From Tamarix chinensis (taxonomy: Eukaryota > Streptophyta > Magnoliopsida > Caryophyllales > Tamaricaceae), in contig CM060174.1 of the NCBI GenBank assembly GCA_030549775.1, forward strand, positions 93,698,132-93,762,131: a stretch of DNA of 64,000 nucleotides. The letters are read 5' to 3'. The number at the start of each line of letters is the position of its first letter. Position 1 is the first letter of the stretch. The notes under the pieces were generated by a model that saw only the letters and a program-made list of their open reading frames with translations, made no database searches and was not told the DNA's origin. Positions 13,118-23,880 of this stretch are shown here, piece by piece. Position numbers and translations under genes: made by a program.

Positions 13118-13969
13118 CTATGGTTGTAGCCTTCTATTATACCCCTTTGAGGATTTTTTGCCTTTCTAAACAAATACTTTAAACTATGTTTTATTTTACA
13201 CTTCTCTTCATTTGTGGCTACTTGTCAATAAATAATCTTACCTTCAATTATTACGCCACTTGAGGGTTATGTATTAATTCACCTAATAGCTGAGATTGCA
13301 AATGCTCTAAAGTATCATTTTATAAGCCCACGATTTTTTTAGAAACCTCCCAAGGGTTTACCAAACTGGAATTATAAGCTGGAAATTTATCAAAACGTCA
13401 CCAAAAGTTGGATTTTACCTAAAACAATTTCATCTAAATATAGCCTATGGTTTTATATCATCGGTTTGATAGCTTTCATTTGAGGACCTGTATTACTTTA
13501 ATGTGTTTGGTTTTGTATTTGGTGTAAGCATATGGGGTTTCTCTGGTGTTACGTGATGCAATGATTGGCATCACTCTACCAAGATTATTGTGTATATACT
13601 TTAAGGTTATTTTTTTTAATAAAAAATGCTCATCACAATGTTTGCTTTGAGTAGTGGTTGGGGATGAATTGTTTGTCTTTGGGTGCAGCTGGAGCTATAC
13701 GTATCGATAGTGTTCGGGTAGAACGTGTGAAGGGCGATTGATTATGTGAAAACTTCAAACATGCACCATTGGTCGAGTTCATGTCTGACGTGGATGACAG
13801 TATGAAGTTTATGATTTCATATGGGGGTTGTACACGATTCTTGGGTGTATGATTATTCATATTTAATGATATTACTTGTGAGGGGAAATTTTCATTTTGG
13901 AATTATCGGGTCTTATTTAAGGCACCTTGATTAAGCTGCCTTTGATTCGACACGTTAGTAAGCTATTAA
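13118..13969. other. Unassigned intergenic sequence
   Basis: AT-rich DNA between element A and the MITE at 13970. I see no gene, no clear repeat boundaries and no RNA gene. A 75-codon open frame on the minus strand (13633-13860) has no recognisable domain and is not called. Confidence 0.4.
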
Positions 13970-14746
13970 CAGCTAGTTTGGTTTTACTTAGAAAATATAG
14001 TTTTTTAGATAATTAATTATAAAAAGTAATTATAAATTTTTATAAGTGTTTGGGTTTATTTCTAATAAGTAATTGTAAAAAAAAGTGATTAGTAAAAATT
14101 ACTTTCTAAAAGTGATAATCTATAAGTAACTTTTACTTACTTTTAAAACTACTTCTCCAAAATCATGCGATACGGTATTTTTTTTAAAAAAATCATTTAT
14201 TTCCCCCTCCCCGCGTCTCTAGTAGAACACCGAACTTACCGTTGTTTCTTATCTAGATAGCACATAAAAATAAAAATAAGAAAGACCAGGCAGTAGTTGA
14301 CAAGAATAAAAACAGTAATCTACTTCTTGAGTCACATGAATGCACACTACCCACACCACTCTTTTATTTACAATTGACATCTTGGATGTATGCTACCGTC
14401 GGAGCATTTGATGCTGCACGTTGGTCCCATCTTGGCCATTACTTTGTAATATTTTATATGCTTTTTAATATTTAATAGTATATAATTTATATAATAATAA
14501 TTATTAAGAGGTATATATAGAGAAAGATAAAAATTAAAGATGAAAAATAAAAGGTAAATTTAAAGAAAAATAAAAATCAAATGCTAATATGGTACAATAA
14601 ATAATTTTTTAATATTAATTACTTATACAATAAAAGTAAAAACAAACATATATTTTACTTATAAAAGTTATTTTTTTAAAATAGATTTATAAAAGTAGTT
14701 TTTATCTAAAAGTAATTATTAATGATAAGTAAAACCAAACGACACC
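13970..14746. mobile_element. PIF/Harbinger (Tourist-like) MITE, 777 bp
   Basis: TAA flanks both ends (13967-13969 and 14747-14749). The inverted termini are CAGCTAGTTTGGTTTTACTT on the left and, read from the right, GGTGTCGTTTGGTTTTACTT. Degenerate inverted similarity continues inward (AAAAGTAATTA-type segments). No transposase is encoded. The TAA duplication and TTTGG-bearing termini fit the Tourist/Harbinger group. Confidence 0.65.
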
Positions 14747-15392
14747 TAAATTGTACATACTACTTATAAATAAAAAGGGAGTTCGTCACCTCATTTTTTA
14801 TCGTCTAAAAACATTATGTCACATTACATGAGAGTTGTTTATATTATCTACTACCTAATGATCCAATTTAATTTTAAAAAAATAAATAACTCATGCATAT
14901 TTTTGAATCAAATAATTAATTCGATCAACCAAAAATAAAATAAATTGAATATCAAATCTAATGAGTACAAATAATTTTCTATAACAACCCTAATTTTTAA
15001 ATTTAATTCACTAGAGAAATAAGAAAAAATATATGCACAAGTTAAATATGATAAGTATATTACTACCACAACTAATATATGTAAACACTAATATATTGTT
15101 TATACTTGTTAAGGCTATATAAAATACGAAAATATATAAAAATTTATTATTAACTCACATAAAATAAAATAACAACATTTAATCAACTTAGCCAAAAATC
15201 AATTGAATGTAAAACAAAAATAAAATGATTTAAACAATCAGAATGTATGAAAGTAGTTATTAACGATAATTACGATTTCGAAAATCACCACCACTCTCAT
15301 TTTTCCTCACTATACATGCCATTCACACCTTGAATATGTTCAAACTCAATCTACACTAGGTTATATGCTCACTATGTATATTATGGATCATC
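14747..15392 (+). other. AT-rich segment, possibly the 5' end of an older family copy
   Basis: At 14980 the sequence TATAACAACCC, followed by an AATTCACT-type segment, resembles a mutated TGTAACACCCC start of the long LTR-like family. Element C would then be nested inside that older copy. No 3' boundary was found. Otherwise this is AT-rich DNA with no gene. Confidence 0.3.
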
Positions 15393-18300
15393 TATAATGC
15401 CCCAAAAATTACTAATAATTTTTCTTATTTTTAATAAAAGCATAATACCAAAATAATTGGGTGTTGCCACTGTAATTGATATAAGTCTGATTTACCTCAC
15501 CATTCTTGCACCAATCACAAGATAAAATGACTAAAATATAAATTACGATAAATAAAAAATGAGAGAAGTTTCATAAACATAAATATGAGTTGGAGATTAA
15601 CTCCAAGTACAATGTTAAAAAAATACAAACAAAATAGATACCATGGATCTAAGAGTCCAAAAAGGTATTTGGGTAAAATTATCATATGGATAATATGACT
15701 CTATGCCCAAAACTTCAGATACATAAAGTCACTCCACCCTTCATACAACATCATAATCTACAAAGTCATCCGTTGGGCCCTCAATGACCTGACTTGCACA
15801 TAGACATATGGATCATTGGCTAGTGAAAATGAACAATACCCATAAAAATAATGATCAATATGCTATGAATTGAGTAAGATAATAATACATTTGAGTAAAG
15901 GATACAGATAATTACATGCATTTACATTGATAAGTAAAAACACATGCAAGATACATAAAACAATACAGGAGAGTTAATATCCAGATCTCATTATTAGATA
16001 TAACATAATCTATTCTTTTATTTTCTTTAAATTCAGGGACTCTATTATTCTTAAACTAGTGGAACGATTTGAAGCACCTCTTAGAAACAACACACTTAAG
16101 CCATTATTATCATCCAGTGGAATAGGCATAACACCTCTTAGGTTAAAATGCACGTGAGCCACTAATCTTAAATTGGTTGAATGGTCTAAAGCACCTATGA
16201 AGGACAACACACCTAAGCCACTATTATCGTCCAGTGGAACGGACCCAACACCTCAATCCTGACTCACGTAATCTTCCACTATAAATAATTGATGCATTAT
16301 CCATTAGTTACTTATCTCAAATCATATTCTCATTTAAGTTGAGTTTAGCGCCTCATTATTTATAATCTAGTGTACCAAACTAATGTACCTCTCAAGAAAA
16401 AAACAAACATAAGCCACTATTATTGTCTAGTGAAATGAACCCTAAAATACTTCACCTTGATCATATGATATTCCACTTTAAATTATTAATGTCTTATTCG
16501 TAATTGGTTTGATGGGCACAAAACATTATTAAAGAAATTAAAGCACAATCACATAGATAACAAGGGCATTCTCAAGGGTTTAGATCTATATACTTCCTAA
16601 GAAATCCTACTTTCACATTTTAGGCCTAACTTTTTCTCTATTGCATCTGTTATCCACCAAATTTAGTATCTCTTCCTCAAATATGATTATTATTATATAT
16701 ATTAAACTCAAGGCCTAACTCTAATGTCTTACACATGCAATAATAGCCATATCTTGAGAGTTATTATTCACGAGGCTTATAAAATTCTAATTTCACCAAT
16801 ACGTCATAACTTTTCCTACAAGGTTCATATAACTACCAAATTCTATACACATTTCCAAAATACCAATATTAACAAAATACCCAAAAATAGTGGTCTAACT
16901 CTTACATTTCACACATGTGACAAATAAGTCCCCTATTTTAATGTTATTATTCCTAAATTAAGCCATTTTCTCATTCCATAGGACTTATGCCTTTCATGAT
17001 TACTCCAAACATTTCATATGATCTCCTTATTATATTTTAAACCACCTAACACATTAAAATATTCAATTTTTCATATTAAACCCATATTAACCGAAATGGA
17101 TTTATTTCCCAAAAGCCTTATATGCTTAGTATCATTATTTTCAAATTCTCCATTGATCACTATACATCTTACCCATAATCATTTTCCCAATTATTATAAT
17201 TTACAAAGCCCATATTACAACCACTTATTATACCTATCTCATTAGAGTTCTCCACATAATAATTATCGTAACAATATTGCATGATTATCCACTTAATCAC
17301 TTCCATAACATAATATCATATTCTCATATCGTCACATTAACAACATGCACTCATCAAAATAATAATAATCATATGATAATACATATATTTAAACATAAAA
17401 CATAGCACAAAAACCCTATACTATGACTAGTATGCTTAGAGAATAAGGCATCGGTCTTTAAGTACATGTCTTATCTCGCCTCTTCTAGAACCTCCAAAAA
17501 AATACATAAGAAACCATAATAAAACACAATTAGGAATAAATTACAAAATCAGGGAAGTGCTAAAGTAATGGAGGGTGAAAAGACGGAGGAAAATTGAACT
17601 AAACCAAAGGGAGTGCTTCGAAATAACTTTTTGTAACAAGTGAGGAGGAACAACATCAAGTGTCAATGCCAAGGGGGTGGAAATGGTACAAGATGTCATT
17701 TTTAGGTGGTGAGGAATGGAAAAAAGGGGCCAAAGAGGGGTGAATTTTGTAGTGGAAGTGGCCAAATAATGAGGGTGTAGTTTGGTGATTGGTGTTGAAG
17801 GAAGAAAGGGTGTTGCGGTGTGTTTTGCCAAAAAGGGTAGGGGTGTTGTATTGATTTTGGCCATTGGTAGGGGTATAAATGGTGAAGATTGCCAATGGTT
17901 CCGTTGGTTTTCGGTAGGAGATATTGGGGTAAGTGTCTGCGGTGAGTGTTGGAAATGAAGAGAAGGATAGCGATGAGGAAAGAAAGGTTGTGTTTGGTGG
18001 TGTTTTTTTGACAGAAAAATGGGGGGAGAAGGAGGTTGGTTGAGGGCATTGAATGTGTTATATATATATATTGCATATGCACATGCATAAGGGGGAGAGA
18101 GGAGACGATAAGGCAAGGTTTGTTAACAAAAACCCTCACGCATAGGAGGCAGAGGTGGGATTTGATGGGGGTAAGGAGTAGACCATGGCAAGGGATTTTG
18201 GTAGAGGGTATTGTGACCCCTCAAAATTTACTAATGAAAAACTTTATTTTACAAAGGAAACTTTTAACTAAAATATTAGGTGTTACCACCGTAATCGATA

Positions 18301-19668
18301 TAAGTTTGGCTTATCATACCATTATCACATCAATCACAAGGCTAAAACCATTAAAATGTGAAACAAGATAAATATAAAACAAGAGAAGCTTTTATAAACA
18401 TAAATATGAGTTTAGAGTTTAACTCCAAGTACAACATCAAAATACATATAAAAGAGAGTACCATGGAGCTAAGAGTCCAAAAAGGTATCTAGATAAAACT
18501 ATTATTGGGATAACACGACTTTACGCTAAAGCATTGATATAAAACATCACTCTCTCTCATACAAAGCATCGTAAGTAGTAAAATCATCCAATGGGTCCTC
18601 AATGACCTTTACAAAAGCATCAAAGTTATCTACTCATAGGATGAGCGGCAAACATAAAAAGTATGGTCAATATGCTACGTACTGAGAAAGGTGACAATAC
18701 CGTTGATTTAGGGACACGGTTAATGTAACACCCCCAAAATTCACTACTGAAAAATTTCGTTTTATTAAAAACAAATAGCGGAAGCAAAATATTAAAGCGT
18801 GAACTTTGGGGATATTACCGCCACACTTAGTACCGGACCGGTTCACTCATACTGTTCCAGTACCAAGTGCTAAGGCTAAAGAACAAAATATCAATTGCTA
18901 GAAACTCAAACCATTTTTAAATCAGAGTTGCATAAGTAAACACTTTATAAGAATAGATTCCACCAATGGTGGTTACAAGAATAAATTACATTTAAACCAT
19001 ACATTAGAATAGGAATCATGAAATCCTAAAGGCCGGATAATCCTTACGCTCTTTCCTGTTGCCCACTTGAGTAGCACCTGAAAAGACCTGCAAGGGACAC
19101 TGTCCATTGAATAGGCAGGGGCCCACGAATGGAACCCTTCAGTACTACGGTACTGAGTAACCCTTTAAAGTCACACTTAAAAGCAGACCCGTAATGTCAC
19201 ACATGATATAAATCTATATACATATATAACAAGATGTGTACATATAATATTTACATAATTAACAATCACATCAGATATCAATAGGTTGTTATGAACAATC
19301 GATACTTTCGGGCCTTAGCCATGTCATAGTGCAAAATCAATACATTTGCGCCTTAAGCCATTATTCCATCATCATTCAATCAATCTCATATTTTATATCC
19401 ATGTGAGTGCGAGAACCCCACTATTATAGCCGGTGGATCGGTCACTTATAGGGCAGAACGCACCTAACCACTATATATGTCGGTGGATTGGTCTCCAGGG
19501 CAAAACGCTCCTGGGCACTATTATTTGCCGGTGGACCGGTTTGGCCCCGACTCACATGGTGTTCCACTATAAGTGATTAGTATTTTTCCATAACTTTATT
19601 CACACACATAACTGGTTTTATTGAGCTTGGGACCCCCACTATTTTTGCCGATGGATCGGAATATATAT

Positions 19669-19851
19669 ATATATCAACATCATCCAAGGCAACACACTCC
19701 TGAGCCATTATTATGTCCAGTGGATCGGTACTCATAATCACTTGTCAGGGCAACACGCTCCTGGGCCACTATTATATCCGGTGGATCGGTACTCATAATC
19801 ACTTGCCAGGGCAACACGCTCCTGGGCCACTATTATAACCGGTGGATCGGT
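19669..19851 (+). repeat. 61-bp tandem repeat with GGTGGATCGGT ends
   Basis: Two adjacent 61-bp units, 19730-19790 and 19791-19851, differ at only a few bases. A more diverged unit ends at 19729. Each unit ends CCGGTGGATCGGT and contains GGGCAACACGCTCCTGGGCC. Single diverged versions (CCACTATTAT...GGTGGA) are scattered through the 5' third of every long LTR-like element in the window. Confidence 0.85.
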
Positions 19852-20539
19852 AATCAATATCATAATCTAACTGGGCCCGGCTCATAATCTTTCACTTTCA
19901 TGATTAATATTTTTCCTTTCTTTAATCAGCACAACAAATCCATTTAGTTGCCTCGGATGGGAGATCAAGAACCCGGGACACAAAGGTACACCGGTCGTAC
20001 CGGTGCATACAAGCTACTCAGTATCCTTCAACCATGAACCCAAGGACGCAAAGGTACCCTGGTCGTACTGGTGCATAAAGCTACTTAGTACCCTACTGAC
20101 AAGGACACCTAATCCATAAGTATGAATACCCCCTAAATAGGTCTGTAGAGCTAGATAGAGTAAGATATAGGGCCTGGCTGGGGCACGAAGGCACACCAGC
20201 AAATACCAGAATAATTGTGGACTAAACCACGTCTTTAGGGTAGCGACCCCTAAAGAGTCACCATTCCCGATCTCGAGGTATTTCACTTTAAGTATTAGTG
20301 TCTTAATTAAAGTGATCACAAAAATCACAACAATCAGATACTTATTCACTTTCAATCGTTCTGATATCATTAGTCGTTTCTTATTCGCGCGGTTATCCGA
20401 GATAACACGAAAAAATCATTAAGGCCATATAATCTCATATAATTCCGAATTAGGATTCGTTCTCGTAATACTTACTATTTATCAAATAATCTTACCTTGC
20501 TAATCAACGTTATTTGAGTCAAACTATGAAATTCAGCAA

Positions 20540-21960
20540 TCACAATGACTTGTCAGGTACAAATTACTCATTTACCCCTTACTTATATAATTCCTAAGTC
20601 ATCCCTTCCTTACTTGACAAATTACCATATTACCCTTAAGGTTGCATAATTATCAAATTAGCCCTTGCTCGGTTTATGTTACTAAGTTATCTCACCATTT
20701 ACCCTTCATAATTATTAACCTTAACATATTTTCCTTTTTGGTTGGTTAGATTATCAAATTGCCCTTCTCCTTTGTTATAATTACTAAACTGCCCTTGAGT
20801 TGGATAAATTACCAATTTACCCTCCTTCATTATCATAATTACCATTTTGCCCCTTTAGTTGGTTAAATAATTACTAATTTACCCTTTAGTTGGTTAAATT
20901 ACCAAATTACCCTTTAGTTGGATAAATTACCAAATTGCCCTTCTTCTTTATCACAATTACCATTTTTACCCCTCTCAATTATTATAATTGCCTTTTTTAC
21001 CCTTTTCAATTATTATAATTACCATTTTATCCTTCTCCATTATTATAAATACCAAATTACCCTTCTCCATAATTACAATTACAAATTTACCCTTCTCTAC
21101 ATTTATAATTATTAATTTACCCTTCTCCATTCTTATAATTACTATATTGCCCTTCTCCATTATTAAAATTACCATAATGCCCTTTTATTGATTAATTTAC
21201 CAAATTAACCTTCTCTATTATCATAATTATCCAATTACCCTTTTATAATCATAATCTAATTACCAATTTATCCTTCATTGTTATCACAATTACCAAGTTA
21301 CCCCTTACTCCCAAATTTGCCATAAATGTCCTTTTTAATTTATAAAGTTACCCTTCTACCCCATACGTTCAAATTACCATAATATCCTTTTATTTACAAA
21401 ATTACCACAACACCCTTTTGCTTATGAAATTACCATAGCACCCCTTTTACTTTACAAATTACTATTTTACCCCTTTTACATCCAAAATTACCATTTTTAT
21501 CTTTCCTTACAAAATAACCATTTTTCCCTTCTTTTCTAAATTACCATATTACCCTTTACTCCCATAATTACCATAATACCCCTTTACTTATAAAATTAAC
21601 ATTTTGCCATTTGCTTATAAAATTACCATATTGCCCTTTTGCTTCCAAAATTACCACTTTACCCTTTACTCCCAAAATTACCATAATATCCCTTATAAAA
21701 TTACAATTTCGCCATTCACTTATAAAATTACCATATTACCATTTACTTATAAAATTACTATCTTGCCCTTCTACCTCCAAAAATTACCATAATGCCCCTT
21801 TACTTGAAAAATTACCATCTTTTCCTTTACTCATAAAATTACCATAATACCCCTAACTTCCATAATTACCACAATACCCCTTTTCACTTGTAAAATTACC
21901 ATATTGCCCTTTTCCTTCAAAATTGCCACTTTACCCCCTTTATTACCCCACTTTTATTAA
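20540..21960 (+). repeat. Array of AATTACC minirepeats, locally a 30-bp period
   Basis: About 1.4 kb is built from variants of AATTACCATATTGCCCTT. Between about 21026 and 21185 the period is a regular 30 bp with units starting CCATTAT. Because 30 is divisible by three, several frames stay open (for example 20975-21175 on the minus strand, with a repeated MEKGK-type decapeptide), but these are repeat artefacts. The same array type forms positions 1-200. Confidence 0.8.
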
Positions 21961-22619
21961 ATTAACATTTCCTCATGGAATAATAATATTAACACTCCAT
22001 TAACAATATCCAACTCCACCAACTATTATATTTTAACATAATACATATTAGCACCTACACATATTAGGCCATAATCTAACACAAGGAATATTACAAAAAT
22101 ACCCCTAGGGATAACAATAATATTATTCATGCATAAATGGTCACAATAACATAAAATAACAAGGATAGGTACTTAATGCTTCCATTAATAGCCGAACTCT
22201 TTCCTTAAGCAAAATTTCCACACATAGCACATAAAGGGCATACTTTCCTTTTTATTAAACAATACAAGCCAACGTATAATTTATATTAACCACCATATAT
22301 TAAACATAATAACATATTAAAATTCCTAATGTGTAAACATACGTTTATCATGCGTTTAAGTGGGGACGATTACCTTATATCCCGCAAAAATCGAATCTCA
22401 CCGGTATCCCGGTTAAATATTCAAGCATTAAATAGCAAAATCAACACCTAAAAATAATATCAATAATTATTATATTAGAAGTAAGAAAATCAAAGCATAA
22501 GACCTTATAAAATTTACTTAATGAAATAATTAACTTAAATATTATTTTACCTTAAAATTTTTAATAAAAATGGCCAATAATTGTAGCAACTCATCCTGCT
22601 TATGCAGCATGAGCTGCAT

Positions 22620-23880
22620 GCAAAAAACAGAGGAGGAAAGGCTCGAAGAGGGGTGAAAAGAAGAAAAATGGTTATTTTCGGGTTGGGGTCTTTAGGCTAG
22701 AAAAGAAGATGGATGGGGGAGGTTTCAAGGCAAGGGAATGGTGCAGGAGTGAAGAGGGGGTGTAGGTGGATGCTAGGAATGGGTTGTTGGCGGCCAAGGG
22801 TGGCTGAGGCGGTGGCGGTGAGGTGGCGAAGATGGCTGCTGAAGTGGGTCGAGGTGGAAGGGATGAGAAGGAAGGAAAAGAGGAAGGAGAAATGAAGGGG
22901 TGCAAGGGTTGTTTTCGACCAACTAAGGCATGGTGGTGGTAGAGGAGGTTACAGGGAGGAGATCGGTGGTTTGGGTGGCGACAGAGGCGGTCGGACGGCG
23001 GCGGAAGGAGGGGTTGCAGGTGGGTTGTCGAGAAGGGTGAAAATAGGGAGAAAAAGAAGAGGGGAGGAAGAGGGAGTTGCGGGGTGTCTTGGATGGTGTT
23101 GGGGCGGTGCAGGGCAGTAGTAGAAGGGTGAAGGAGGCGGTGCAGGGGCTGGGTGCGGCGGTCGGAGCGACAGAGGGTGGCGGTGTGCAAAACAAAGGGG
23201 AAAAATGGAGGGGGAAGAAGAATGGAGGAAGGGGAATCGGGGGAGAAAGATGGCTCGAAAGGATGGGCAGAAAATGGATGAAGGGGAGAAGACAAAGAAA
23301 AGGAAGGGTAAGGGGATAGATGGTAGTCGGTGGCAGTGTTTAAGGTGGCAGGGAGGCGGTAGGGTGGCAGGGGGAGGTTGACGAAGAAGGGTAAGGGGAG
23401 CCATGCGGGACGGGGTGCATGGCTGCCCAGTTCCAATTTGGTGAAAAAATACAGGGGAGAGAGAGAGAGAGGGGGCGAGAAAGATGGTGGTAGTGCTTGC
23501 AGGCTGCGGTGGTCGGCGAGGTGCTCGGGGTGGCGATGGCGACGGGTCGGGGAGCAGCTGGGTCGGGACGTTGGAAGAAGAAGAAAAAAAGAAAGGGAGA
23601 GGGAGGTGCAGGTCGGCGCACGGGGAAAAAAAAACGAGCGGCCGGCCCGGTCTGGGGAGAAAAGGAAAAAAAAAAGATGAAGGTCGGTCTGGGTCGGGAC
23701 GTTGGAAGAAGAAGAAAAAAAGAAATGGAGAGGAACGGGCCCCTGGCCCAGCGCGCAAGGGGGGAGGCCATGAGGCTGGCCTGGCGGCCCAAAGCCAGGA
23801 AAAAGGGAAAAAGAAAGAAATAAGGAAAAAGGGAGAAAAGGGGAAAGAAAGGAAAAAAAGGAGGAAAAGGAAAGTGGGAA
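22620..23880 (+). other. Purine-rich block of element E
   Basis: The + strand is strongly purine-biased (G/A), with many GGTGG and GAAGAAGAAAA runs. The complementary strand is therefore open in several frames, the longest 412 codons at 22672-23910, rich in Pro, Ser, Phe and Leu. The counterpart at 820-2090 is broken differently, which argues against a conserved protein. A short end segment (SLLHHSLAL, then SLKTPT) is readable in both copies, as expected from shared DNA. Confidence 0.7.

Noticed and set aside
6407..13122. Target duplication for element A
   Set aside because: Flanking 5-mers TACTG and CTATG do not match convincingly; no duplication is claimed.
17541..18139. Minus-strand frames of 191 and 145 codons, Pro/His/Thr-rich
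   Set aside because: Located in the G-rich 3' part of element C, low complexity, overlapping in different frames, no domain.
20975..21175. Repeated decapeptide frame (MEKGK-type) that could suggest a repeat protein
   Set aside because: It is the reading of a 30-bp DNA array; other frames are equally open.
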